Source of the DNA: Phytophthora sp. 'mugwort'
Taxonomy: Eukaryota; Oomycota; Peronosporomycetes; Peronosporales; Peronosporaceae
Length of the DNA: 64,000 nt
Assembly (NCBI GenBank): GCA_033558025.1
Contig: JAUCEF010000007.1
Coordinates: 8,742,001-8,806,000 of the forward strand
Direction of reading: 5' to 3'
Shown here piece after piece: positions 34,575-45,780 of this stretch; the stretch's first letter is position 1; each line of letters begins with the position of its first letter. The notes under the pieces were generated by a model. The model made no database searches, was not told the origin of the DNA, and saw only the letters and a list, made by a program, of their open reading frames with translations. Position numbers and translations under genes: made by a program.

Positions 34575-35321
34575 TTACGGAGGGGGGGGGTCTAGTTTTG
34601 CTTCACTTCGCTCCGACAGCTTCTGTACCTCTTGGTGTTGTCTTATCTTGCTTTTTTGTTCCCGAGGTTTACCAGATTTGACGTCGAGTATTTCGCGGTC
34701 CTGAACCTTGTTATTATAACCCTTCAGGCTCTTAGATTGTACGACTTGTGAAACTACCCGGTTGGTCACCATCGCTTGAACGAAGATCAAGACCAGGTCT
34801 ACAACGGTATACTTCGGATGGCCGGTCATGAGAACGAGCGCGCTGATTTGAGTTATCCTCGCCGTTGTTAACCTGAACAGTTTGTCATTCGCAGTGCCGT
34901 CTTCGCGTAAATAAGATCATACTCTGTCCGACGGTGTGCACAAAACGCAAGATAGAGCTAAATGTTCTGCGAAAAACACCACAACAAACGACGTAGGAGG
35001 ACCCATCCCTTGGATCATCTAACAGCTCAATTCTACGCTGTGCTTCAAGGCCCGCGCTGGAAACTGTGAAGAAAAAAAAACGTTCTAGCCATAGGGCTTA
35101 CGAACAGCCAGCTAAACTTTCAACATCGCCCAGTGTGACGCTATTGCCAAATTTAGCGATTTCAGGCTGGGCGCGCCATATCCGTTAAGACTCCAACGTG
35201 CAATCCCAAAACCCAGACGACGCTCATCTTCACCTTCTTCCTCTTCCTTCCTGACGTAAGGACGCGACATTGTCCCTGGCACCAAGAGGTATATGGGATT
35301 AGAAGTGCCTACGTTCCCCAA
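34575..35321 (-). pseudogene. decayed effector-like remnant with dEER-type motif
   Basis: The minus-strand frame 35321-35112 contains an acidic run ending GEDERRLGFG, like the dEER part of RXLR effectors. A signal peptide was not found. A separate frame at 34829-34575 (84 codons) may be a C-terminal fragment. Short similarity exists to 32.0 kb (a GGGCT[C/T]ACGAACAGCC block occurs at both sites). It is read as a degenerate family member, and the connection between the two frames is uncertain. Confidence 0.4.
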
Positions 35322-35468
35322 GTTTTTCGTTGTAAAAGATCCACATACCGGACCGAACCCTTACCTCAATTTTTTCGGTATGGCCGCATTCCAAAATCAT
35401 GATTTTCAAACAAAAAAAATAGGAAGCTAGTGATCGATCGACGCTTCCCTCCAGCCAGCCACAGCCCC

Positions 35469-35841
35469 TGTAACGGGGTTATTAATACATGAAGAGTGCC
35501 AAGTCACTCTTCAGAGCAGGTGATCCCAAGTACACTAAGTGATGTAGCTGAACATCACTATGACGTCGACAGTAATGACGTCATAGATAGGTACCACAGA
35601 TATGGTACACAGATCTCAGAGCCACTCAATAGGATAACATCTAGGGTACTTTATAGGTGACTAATAGTTAGTATGTAGACGCACTAAAAGGGGTCAGCTA
35701 TAAATAAATTCAGTCTTAAATCTACCTAATTTTGGTAACAGTCCCACAGGTCAGGGGCTAGTGAACTGTCGTTCATTCAGCGTTTGTATACTATCCGGAA
35801 GTCACACTTCCTGTGCGCAAGGTATTGTGTGCCCCGTCACA
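35469..35841 (+). repeat. 5' LTR of element 1
   Basis: This 373-bp direct repeat matches 43214-43583. It has a 7-base extra segment near the start relative to the 3' LTR. An inverted GACGTCA-type stretch (TGACGTCGACAGTAATGACGTCA) lies inside at about 35563-35585. Confidence 0.93.
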
Positions 35842-36140
35842 CTGGTAGCACTTGTAGTCAATCCACGCCTACGCGGGTTACTACCTGAAACCTCTGGGTC
35901 CTAGCAACATGGACCGGAATGAGTTTCTCATCTGCGACTCACAGTTCGAGTCTGTTCGTAAGATGACTGGCCTATTTGGAATGGATGCCTTGCGTAGCTT
36001 GGCGTCGTCAACGCAAGCTGAGCAAGTCGAACGCGTGACTGCGTTCGACATGTACGGCGGGGGCTCATCGAATATGTTCGGAGCAACCTGCAAGTTCCGG
36101 CCGCAGAGCCGAAACCGGTCTACCCCAAGCCGTTAACGCT

Positions 36141-36880
36141 GAAGGTAAACCCTTATCAAGGAAAGGAAGGTGAAAACCTTCACTTCTGGGTGCGAAAAGT
36201 AGAGCTCGCAATGGATGTGGCTCTCATCTCCTCGGAGCACCTCCGAGTGGCTTTCGCTCTCTCCAACCTTAGCGGGCGCGCTAAGAGTTGAGCGTATACG
36301 CGGGAAGCGACAACGCCTGGATGCTTCGCATCCTGGGCTCAGCTGTGTGAACAGCTTAGAGCCGCGTTCCTCCCGGGGAACTATGAGACCCGCCAGCGGT
36401 CACGCATCCTGCCATGTAAACAGGGAAGACGTGAGCTGCACGAGTACAGCCAAGAGATGCGGGAGCTCACCGCATCCCTGTGGGAAACCCACTCCATGAG
36501 CACATCAAGGTTACGGTGTTTATGGACGGCCTAAGGGTAGGCCCGGCCCGCACCCAGCTATTTCGGGTGCAGGCTAATACTCTGGAAGAGGCGATCCAAG
36601 TCGCCCTCCAAGAGGAGTACTGTCACCACGAGGCGCGCACACCAGCGGCGATGTGGCCAGGGGCAGCGACACCAAGTCGCGGGGCCCCGAGCGGGCCACC
36701 AGTACCCATGGAACTTGGGCTCGCCGAGCAGCATCATATTCGCTGCTATAGCTGTGGTAAGCTAGGGCACGTGCATGTCCCGAGGGGGACAACTAAAGCG
36801 TTTCCTCCCAAGCCCATCGCGCTCAAGGGTCGTTGGCAAAGACCGCGACCCCACGGCCACGGGAACGCAGGACACCAGTA
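36141..36880 (+). pseudogene. gag remnant of element 1
   Basis: A capsid-like stretch (about 36141-36290, with 'GENLHFWVRKVELAM') is followed after frame changes by a frame at 36480-36881. That frame carries a zinc-knuckle remnant 'CYSCGKLGHVH' in which the last Cys is lost. The family packages element RNA into particles. The copy is not functional. Confidence 0.7.
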
Positions 36881-36917
36881 GGGGCGGGGCGTCATACTGG
36901 GGAAGATCTAAGTCTTC

Positions 36918-37321
36918 ATGAGCGGTGCGCACCATGGAGACTTAGACCCTGGGAGTCTTTGCACTCTCGAATCGAAGAAGGGCAGCGTTGGGCTGCTAGT
37001 AGTACACGTAAGTGTACGGGGATATACCCATCCCGTTCGAGTCTTAATAGACTCCGGGGCGTCGAATAACTTCGCACGCCGCCAGACTGTTGCGGAAAAC
37101 AGCAACAAGTTGGCCGATGCATTACGAGAAAGCAAAGGCAACGGGACAGTGTCAGTACAACTGGCCGACGGAACGGTGATTACTGACCCCAAGATCCATG
37201 TGGATCTAGCTGTGAAGTTCGACTTCGACAGCATGGAGCAGTTTACTGTCCTAGAAATGGACAAGTATGACTTAATGCTGGGCATACCCTGGATCGAGAA
37301 ACATGGGTTATGGATCGACTG
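36918..37321 (+). pseudogene. retropepsin region of element 1
   Basis: This open frame contains the aspartic-protease motif 'VLIDSGASNNF' and the later 'LMLGIPWIEKHG', as in gypsy protease domains. It ends at a stop at 37319-37321 instead of running into reverse transcriptase. Confidence 0.75.
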
Positions 37322-37603
37322 ACGAAACAAAGCCATCGGGGCCAGCCGGCCCGCAGTTACTGGCAGAGTATTGGTGAGTCATGTTCCCACCTCTACCAGG
37401 AACTGTGGCGTCCGAAAGGGGCGCCGGGATGCAGGAGAATCCAGTGAATGTTTGGGAGCCGCCGACGTATTGAGCGACTCCCTAGAAGTGGTGGCAGCAT
37501 AAGTTGCACCTGGCAGTCCGTACAGGATAGCCCTCGACCCCCGCCGGAATCTAGACTGGCGGCTGAGGCTTTAACAGTGGCGGTACCCGGAGGCACCTAC
37601 CAG

Positions 37604-37880
37604 GTGGGTAACCTAGGTCCACACCAAGTCACCCAGACTGAAACTGGAGAGGAAGACGCGCGAGGCACTTCCTGTGTGGGTAACCATATTCCACACCGAG
37701 TCACCCAGACAGAAACGGGCGAGGAAGGCGCAATGCGCTTCTTGTGTGGGCATACCAGGTCGCCCAGACCATAATTGAAGAAGAAGTGGCGGAATGCACT
37801 TCTTGTGTGGGTAACATGTTCCACACGAAGCCCTAGAGGCTTTGGACGTCGTCAACGAGACGTCCCCAGAATTGGGTAAC
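37604..37880 (+). repeat. imperfect tandem repeat in the protease-RT spacer of element 1
   Basis: About four units of 60-72 bp are present, each starting near GTGGGTAAC/GTGGGCAT (37604, 37676, 37746 and about 37807). The first two encode variants of 'HQVTQTETGEE'. Confidence 0.7.
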
Positions 37881-38432
37881 GAAGTACCGCGTCACGGTCG
37901 CCGTCGACGACATAATTGACACCGCAAATCGAGTCTGAAATAATTTCATACTGGCGTCGCTTCAAGCGACTCGGAACCCAGGGCCCAGGTTCTTCCGACG
38001 CGGCCAGTCGAAGGGTGTTATCACATCCTCGACGGCGAGACTGGTCATCGTGTCAAGGCAGGCGGCATTCAGCTAGAGCCGCTTCCAGAGGTGGCAGAGC
38101 TCCTGAACCTCGAAGAGTTGACGCCGACAGATTTCCTGGCCGACCTGAAGGCAGGAGAAATCGCGGAGGTGGTACTCTTGAAGCAAGAGTCCACTCCAAA
38201 GGAATTGAATTCCTCCTCGGTTATGGACGAGGACGTCCTGGAGGCATTCCCTCCCAGCGTGCCTCGCGCTTGGGTCTGAGATTCTCAAGCAACCGAAGGA
38301 TCCAGTGTATCCTGTGATGAAGGAGTTCGAGGACGTGGTGGCCAAGGATCCACCGTCTCAACTCCCACCGGATCGTGGGATCAGGCACAAGATTGATCTC
38401 GTGCCGGGCACAAAGTACTGTGTCACCAGACA

Positions 38433-40660
38433 ATGACCACGCCTCGAGAGCAGTGCGAGGTCATTGATGCCTTCTTCGCTGCAAAGTCTAAGGCAGGCAT
38501 GGTGCGGGAATCGAAAACCCCGCACTCGACGCCAACCTTCTGCGTTCGGAAGACGAACGGGAAGTGGCGTCTGGTTCATGCTTTTAATAAGCTGAACAAT
38601 GCAACGGTGCCGGCCCATAAACCCATCCCGCAAAAGGATGTGTTGTTAAACAACATGGCCGGGTGCGAGTTATACAGCGCCCTTGATCTGATGGACGGAT
38701 GCTACCAGATCCTGATGCGCGAGCGCGACATCCCGCTCACCGCAGTGGGCATCCCGAGCGGTATTGCTCCGGGAGGCTTGTGATGCCACAGGGCCTGTAG
38801 ACTGTCCCGGCGACGTTCAATCGCCTGGTCATGCAGTTGTTTAGATCACTGCGTGCGTATACACAGTCGTACTTCGATGACATCTTCGTCCATAGCTGTG
38901 CCGAGCGAGGCAAGACGGCTATGGAGATGCATATGGATCACCTTTGTCGAGTGTTAGAGGTCTTGAAGCGAACAAGCTCTCTGCCAACTCGGCAAGTGCG
39001 TCTTCGCGGCGCAAGAGATTAAAGTTCTCGGTTGCGTCGTCGGCAACGTCGGCGACCGAGACGACCAAGAAAAGATCAAAACCATTTTGGCTTAACCAAC
39101 GCCAAGGTCCCAGAAGAACCTGATGAAGTGATTCAGCTTGGCCAACTACCTCCATAAGTACAGCGAAGGGTACGCGGGTCTGGTTAGACTCCTGTCGGAT
39201 CTTGTAAAGAAGGTTACCGACTGGCACTGGGGGCTTCAGCACTAGGAAGCCTTTGACAATGTCAAGGCAAGCCTTCAGAAGGCACCTGTTTTTTGCACTA
39301 CCGGACGCGTTGAAACCGTTCAGCGCGTCGTCTGCGATGCATCCAATTATGCAAACAGATGTGATTGCTGCAGAACGATGCACCAGGACGTGAATGAGTG
39401 ATCTCGTGTCAGTCCAGGTAGCTCATGGCTGCCGAACGGAACTACTCCATGACAAGGAGCTGCTTGCCATGAAGTACTCCTTTGTCAAGTTCCGGTGCAC
39501 CTCCTGAGCTCACAGCCCTTTGTGATCTACACAGATCACGCGTCCTTGCGGACGACGACAAATTCGCCCCATCTGTCCCAACTGATGTCGAGATGGCTGT
39601 CCATTTTCGCGGAATACAACTTCCGCGTCGAGTACAAGCCTGACAGGCTCAACGTGCTGCCGATGCGTTGTCACGCAGGCCGGACAATGAGCTGGCGCGC
39701 GCCAGTCGTGCTACGACCGATCTATAAGATCAGATACGCATGGCGTATCGGGAGACGAAGCCCTGGCACCTCTGGTACGGTTCCTGGCTGCTAACAAGGA
39801 AGACAAGGCCCAGTGGCTCACGCCACGTCAGAGAGCCCGACTCCACCGATACAGGTGAGCCGATGGCACGCTCTACTATCGAATAGAGCTCCAAGAACGC
39901 CCACGGGTAGTCCTACCAAACGATGAGTATTTAAAGCTTGACATCCTCAGGACGCGCACTATGCGCCGTCCAGCGGCTACTTGGGCCGCGAAAATACCTT
40001 CCAATCGGTCTCTCAGTACTTTTGGTGGACTCACATGTACAAAGTGGGTAGCACGGTACGTGAAGACATGTGAAACACGTCTGCGGGTGAAACCCGCCGG
40101 CACGCTTCGTCTCCTCTGCAGAACCTGCCCGTTCCAGCGGACTGCTGGAAGTCGATGAGTCTGGACTTCATCTTTGGCTTTCCAGCCGACGTCCACGGAA
40201 ATACCGGCGTTTGGTGTTCGTGTGCCGGCTGAGCAAGATGGTGCGCCTTGCGCCGGTCAAAGACAGCGTTTCCGCCATCACGGTCCGCCGGAGACGATTG
40301 TCACGGATCGTGATCGCGGCTTACCGCTGCGGTTTGGTGAACGCTGTTCCAACTACTTGCAACGAGGTTGCACATGCCCACTGCCGATCATTTTGAAACG
40401 GATGGGCAAACGGAGCGTGTCAACCGTGTGCTTGAGGACACTCTACGCAGTATCTGTGCGGTGGCTCCTCGCGCTAGGTCAGAAGACCTGCCAGTAGTTG
40501 AGTTTGCACTCAACCATGCGGTTCACGCATCGATCGGGTATACCCCGTTCTATCTGAATGGCTTACGCCATCCACGGGTGCTGACCGCTTTGCGAGGCGG
40601 CACTCCGTCTTCAGTTCTAAGTGGGGGAGAGGCTCGGAATCGCTTTCCTCCCAAGTCTCG
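38433..40660 (+). pseudogene. RT-RNase H-integrase remnant of element 1
   Basis: The RT part shows 'GKWRLVHAFNKLNNATVPA', 'YSALDLMDGCYQI' and, in another frame, 'QSYFDDIFVHS' (active-site YFDD). RNase H is marked by 'FVIYTDHASLR' (39520) and 'FRVEYKPDRLNVL' (39628). Integrase fragments follow (about 39960-40560), including a 'DGQTERVNRVLEDTLR'-type block at 40396-40440. A 'VGDLILLDTRNFP' block lies near 40820. Stops and shifts break every domain. Confidence 0.8.
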
Positions 40661-40900
40661 GACATGAGACCGGTTTCCTTGCGAAACAAGTGGAGGCTTT
40701 TATAGACACCAGGCTGGACGTAATCAGTCGTGTCCGTGATGTCATGGCAGCGGCACAGGACAAACAAAAGGCGTACTCTGACAAGAATGGAAGAGGAAAC
40801 TTAAACGTGTTTAATGTTGGGGATTTAATCCTACTAGACACTAGGAACTTTCCACTCGCCACGGTAAATTCCGTTGGGAGCAACAAGTTGAAGCACCGCT

Positions 40901-42969
40901 TTATAGGACCCTTCGCGGTCCTGGCCAGGCATGGCGCGGCATATACCATTGAACTGACTTAGTCGATGACAATACACTCGACGTTCTGCATGGGCCGTCT
41001 GAAGCGATACCATCATCCGCAGGGCTCACAGGCCTCAGCTCTACATAGCGAGACTGTGACTCTTCCCTCTTGAGCGCGCCCAGAGCCAGAAGCCCAGGTC
41101 CCTTGCAAGGCCGCGGAAGGAGCTCCATACGAAGGAACCCCGGCTGCATACGCCGAGTATGAGCCATAGTGATACGGCTGAGAGTACGCAGACGGCGCTC
41201 CCGCCTGGGGTACGGGCCGCAGGAGGTCCCGAACGAGAGACAACTCCCGTTGGACTCGGTCCACGGACGCCCAAAAGGCATCCAGACGTCGGAAGATCTC
41301 GTCCACGTCATTCGTACGACGGCGGCCCGTCCTTCAAGGGCCGACAAGTCATCAGCAGACGATTCAGTCGTCACGAATCGGCCCAAGGACCCTAGAGCTC
41401 CCGGCCTGGGCGGCGGCAGCCCCGCCCTCACCAAGTCCAAGCGCAATCTCAAGGACTCGACGACGAAGAGTAGTGTCTTCAACGACCCAAGGTGGAGCCG
41501 AAGACGACACACCAAGTCCTGAGCTGGACCGGAGGGGCGGCGCCTCATACTCGTGATCGTTCGAGGGCACCACCGCCTCTCCTTGACCGTAATGGGGAGA
41601 CCCACTACCACGTGGAGCGTGTGCCCCAGGAGCGGCGCGTCACGGGAAGTGCCAGCTCCGCGTGAAGTGGAGGGGATACTCGGAAGCTGTGTGGTCCTGG
41701 GAGCCGTATGAACGGCTCCAGGTTGACTGCCCGAAGGCTGTCGCGATCTGGGAACAGAACCGGCGGCGGCTTCGTAAGTAGTTCGGGCTTTCTTGTCCGA
41801 ACGGGATGTGGTCGTAGAACCAAGACCATACCTGCGCTCATCATGAGCGCTAGAAGCAGAATGCTTCTGCAGTTCTCGAGAGAGCTGCCGTTTGCCTACC
41901 ACATGGACAAACTCAATACGCAGATCTCGGAGGTCAGGGATGGCCTCCAGGGTGAGATCCTGCCGGAGAACCTCGAGTTGTCCTTGTGAGCAGCACGTAG
42001 CTGCCCACTTCCAAAAGACGGTCTCGGCCTCTTGGAAAGAGTCACAGGGTAGGGGCATCACGGCTGGATAACCCCATACAGGTCGCAGTCCCGACCGGAG
42101 CTCTGGCTGCTTTCGCCGGCTCGTGAAATCCTTGAGCGGGATGTTGAGCGGTGCCAGGATCACGCACCGAACGATGCTAACGTTTTGGAACAGAGGCTGC
42201 TTGGCCACCCGGTGGCGCTCATAAGTGTCCCTAGACGAGATCCCGCCGAGAAGCACGCGATGCGGCTCGATCTGACCCATGTAAGCGTCCGCTCCGTGGG
42301 ACTCCTCAGGAGGGAAGTACCGGGAGCGCAAGGCGGTCTCCCAAGGATAAGAATACTTCATCACAGGTGACCGGGTCACCGGGGCGTGCATGCCCTTATG
42401 AAGAGCTGCCTAGTACTCCCATTCTGCCTGTCGAGGTTGTTAGAGATCTCTCGTCCGACTTGGCCCTCTTCCTCCTAGTCGGAAGAAGAGCTGAGAGATC
42501 CTTATTCGTATAAGTATTGGTCCCAACCCTTCACGGAATGGAGACCGGGAAGTAGTCCGACGCTTACGGCTGACTTTCGAGGATGCTGCTGCCTTCGCAG
42601 CCTTGACGCGGGCAGTTACCTCAGGGAGCGTCCAGCTCTTGACTGGAGACGGGGTTTCTTTTCGTCCTCCTTGGGTGAGCCTGGACTCCCCTGACGTTCG
42701 AGCGTCTTCAGATCATCGTCACCATGGTGGCTAGACAGCGGGGTACGAGACCCAAGCGAATCGGACTGACTCGGGCCTCCATCATACCCTTTGACGAGCG
42801 GGATCTCGTTGGATTGGGGGGAGTCCTCCCCAAAGTCCACGAGGAACTCTGGATCCCCCACAGGCGACTTGGGCGCTTGGGAGTCACTTGGATGCCACCT
42901 TGTTGAACCCCTTAGCGGCAGAGTCTTTGTCGGACGGCTTAGAGCTTTTAACCTACTGCTTGGAAGCAA
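40901..42969 (-). other. antisense open frames between integrase and 3' LTR of element 1
   Basis: On the minus strand there is one uninterrupted frame of 496 codons (42391-40901) and an upstream frame of 117 codons (42969-42616). In alternative minus frames, 41573-41364 and 41306-41013 look more protein-like (for example 'MDEIFRRLDAFWASVDRVQR', then a Tyr/Ser/Pro-rich tail). The original antisense gene has therefore probably suffered frameshifts, and the 496-codon frame is partly a composite. Charged, helical and Ser/Pro-rich segments are seen, with no known domain. Antisense ORFs at this place are known in some plant gypsy elements. Confidence 0.5.
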
Positions 42970-43213
42970 CAGGCTTGTTAGGCGCTTTTCGAACCGCTGT
43001 CAGACCGAGTCTTGGTCATGCTTGAGGCTGATGTGGAAGCCGAGAAGAAGAAGAGCACGCGGAGGTGCTCGGGCTCAAAAGGAAATGAGCCGGCTGCGGA
43101 AACCAACCGCAGCGAAGTCGATGTGATTCGACTTGGAGAGTGAAAGGCGGCGGTTTCTTTTCAATCGCCCTGGATGGTCGGTAAACCGAACCTAAGTGTG
43201 TGTGTGGGAGGGG

Positions 43214-43583
43214 TGCAACGGGGTACATGAAGAGTGCCAAGTCACTCTTCAGAGCAGGTGATCCCAAGTACACTAAGTGATGTAGCTGAACATCACTATG
43301 ACGTCGACAGTAATGACGTCATAGATAGGTACCACAGACACGGTACACAGATCTCAGAGCCACTCAATATGATAACATCTAGGGTACTTTATAGGTGACT
43401 AATAGTTAGTATATAGACGCATTAAAAGGGGTCACCTATATATAAATATATTCAGTCTTAAATCTACCTATTTTTGGTAACAAACCCACAGGCCAGGGAA
43501 TTGTGAACTGTCGTTCACTCAGAGTTGGTATACTCTCCGGAAATCACACTTCCTGTGCGCAAGGTGTTGTGTGCCCAGTCACA
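43214..43583 (+). repeat. 3' LTR of element 1
   Basis: This 370-bp copy of the repeat at 35469-35841 is preceded by GGGAGGGG and followed by the duplicated target GCCCC. Confidence 0.93.
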
Positions 43584-43710
43584 GCCCCCCCCCTACCAGC
43601 TCCCCCCGACCAGCTCCTCCCCTTCCCCCATTCGACTTCCCGCGCCCTTCCCTGGCTTCGTCCTACGAATCCTGCCCGGCGTCTACTCTGCTCTTTCTCG
43701 TCATCTTCTC

Positions 43711-45780
43711 ATGAAGACTACGAGTCATGTGGAGGGCCCCAGCGAAGACGCGAGTGCAACCTCAACTGGATCGACGTTTGTACCTCGCTTTGAGGGCGAG
43801 TTTGCGTCTTGGGAAGGGCTGGAGGCTGCGTTTGCCAAGTACGACGAGCTTTTGTGTCGGTTGTGCTTAAATTTGGTTGTTGCTCACTAGAACTGAATAC
43901 TGCAGGTACCAAGAGGAGACTCATCAAATCTATAAGCTATAGACGAGCAACAAAGTTTGCCACCGAAATAGCGAGAGCCGCATGCACGTGCCGCCCACTC
44001 AGGGAGAGACCCCGATCTGTTCGACGAGTCGTTTGTGTTCTATTCAAAGACGTACATTTGCATACATGGGTGGTAATTCAAACCGCGTGGAAAGGGCGAG
44101 CGCACGAATCATACGGTCCGAGGGATTGAATGCATCGCGAGATTGAATACTGTGTTGCATCGAGAGGACGGCTGTACATTGTCGGACAACAAAGCACAAC
44201 TCGACCCACAACCACAGCATTGGTCCTGATGCGTACTACTCATACGCTGAAACGCGGAAGATTGTATCTCCTGGTATCAAGCGCGTCGCTAAAACGATGT
44301 GGCAAGGTAACCTTTCACTTGGACTATCTACAAACTGTGATTGTTGCTAAAAATTAGTTTCGTGCTTTAATTTATAGGTGGCTCGAAGCGCAAAAACATT
44401 CTGCGCTACTTGAAAGAAGCCTCTGGTAAACCCATTCAGCCGAAGGATGTGGAGAATATAGTCGCTGAGATGCGGCGAGAGACTTATACTTCGCCCGACG
44501 TCAACGTCCGTGTTTCCGAGTTGCTGACAGATTTTGGTGAAGGTCCGGGAAACGCAGTGAACATCTTCCGCGACCCAAGTACGATTCTCATGACTTCCAG
44601 ACGGCGCATTGAGAAGAATGACCCGCAAGTTTCCAGAAGCCCTGTGCATGGATGCCACGCACGGGACGAACATGAACAGGTACGATGTATTCAGTGTATT
44701 GCTCTAGCTCCAGTCATGAATGTGTTGGTGACTTTCTTACAAAGCGATTGGTTATATATTCACAATTTTTGATTGAAAATCTTTGATGCTGCAAGGTACC
44801 GTCTGTTCAGTTTTGTGGTGACAGATAAGTTCGGCAGTGGGACGTTCGCTCGACAGGCTTTGATCGATGGGGAAACGAGGCGATCATGAAGAGTGCATTC
44901 AAAGCGTTCAAGAAGAACAATTCTGCGTGGTCGGATATGAAAGTGGTGATTATTGATGAAGATTTCACCGAGTTGGACGTACTAGCTGAGGAACTGCCAG
45001 AGGCCACCCTAATTCTTTGCCATTTTCACGTTATTGACTACTTTAAACGCGAGTCAAGCGAGAAAGCGTATGGATTCACGTCGTTGAGAAAGAGCATGTC
45101 AAGAACGTTATTACGAAGATGGTGCGGACGGACTACGAACTAGCTTTCGATCGCTACTTACAAGCTATCCAAGTGCTACGGAAGGAGAAATCAGCCTTTT
45201 ACGGGTACCTGGAGTTTAATTGGTTGAGTTGCAAACCACTATGATGTTCATTTTTGCGCGGGAGCATCCCACATCTTGACAATAACGCCAACAACCGACT
45301 GGAGGATAGTTGGGGCGCTGCCAAAGATATCCGCAATCGCTACTTACCCATGGACGAGTGTGTTGACCACCTTCTCTTTAATCAGCATATCGCAGAAGAT
45401 AAGTATCACTACAAGACAAAGCGCGTTGGGTTTCGCTACAATACCAGATATGATGAAGAGCTCCAGATCCTCGCCAAAACTGCAACGCACCACGTGTGGG
45501 ATCAGGTGGAAAAACAGTACACGGCCAACAAAGACGCGGATTATGTAGTTGAACCAGCCAAGACGGTGCCAGTAGTATACACACTACGAGTACGATTTCT
45601 TCGTATCAACACACGGTAAGACAAGTTTCGGCGGAATTATTATCGACTGGTGATTCTAACAAGACTTTATTTCTTTTATACAGGTGAGCTTGACGACTAA
45701 TAATTGTAGTTGCATCTTTAATCATGCGCTCTTGCTCCCGTGCCGACACGTCATGTTCTTGCTCGGAGGTGACGATTCAA
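43711..45780 (+). pseudogene. MULE transposase remnant (FAR1-like finger, DDE core, SWIM)
   Basis: Starts 'MKTTSHVEGPSEDAS' and 'FASWEGLEAAFAKYDE', a common MULE N terminus. A C-I-H-G...C-I-A finger (about 44040-44140) and 'HNHSIGPDAYYSYAET' follow. The frame at 44380-44580 continues the fold. The catalytic core is visible as 'LCMDATHGTN' (44642, in a shifted frame), 'VVIIDEDFTELDVL' (44944) and 'ATLILCHFHVIDYF' (45005). A frame at 45254-45619 contains 'NNRLEDSWGAAKD', and at 45705-45753 a SWIM finger reads 'CSCIFNHALLLPCRHVMF'. In-frame stops and shifts occur between segments. A small intron near 44309-44380 is possible. Active MULE transposases cut and paste the element. Confidence 0.8.

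Larger units (their letters stand above)
31196..35468. other. gene-poor region with decayed frames and repeats
   Basis: No intact gene was recognised between the thiolase gene and the first LTR retrotransposon. The stretch holds short secreted-protein-like remnants on the minus strand, an inverted-repeat-flanked element and a palindrome, listed separately. A minus-strand frame at 31418-31612 also has effector-like composition but no motif good enough to call. Confidence 0.6.
35469..43583 (+). mobile_element. degenerate Ty3/gypsy LTR retrotransposon (element 1)
   Basis: The 8115-bp element has LTRs at 35469-35841 and 43214-43583, both TG...CA, and 5-bp target duplications GCCCC at 35464-35468 and 43584-43588. 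A purine tract (GGGAGGGG) directly precedes the 3' LTR. A TGGTAGCACTTG site lies one base after the 5' LTR. Gag, protease, RT, RNase H and integrase regions occur in gypsy order but are cut by many stops and shifts. LTRs differ by about twenty substitutions plus small indels, so the insertion is fairly old. It sits about 130 bp upstream of the first recognised codon of the MULE. Confidence 0.93.

Noticed and set aside
35330..35420. Weak similarity to the reverse complement of about 48.5 kb as MULE terminal inverted repeats
   Set aside because: Only a few short blocks (around ATGG..GCATT) match, which is not enough to define element ends.
37600..37880. Tandem units as a possible CRISPR-like array
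   Set aside because: The units are contiguous, imperfect and lie inside a retrotransposon coding spacer; there are no spacers and the host is a eukaryote.
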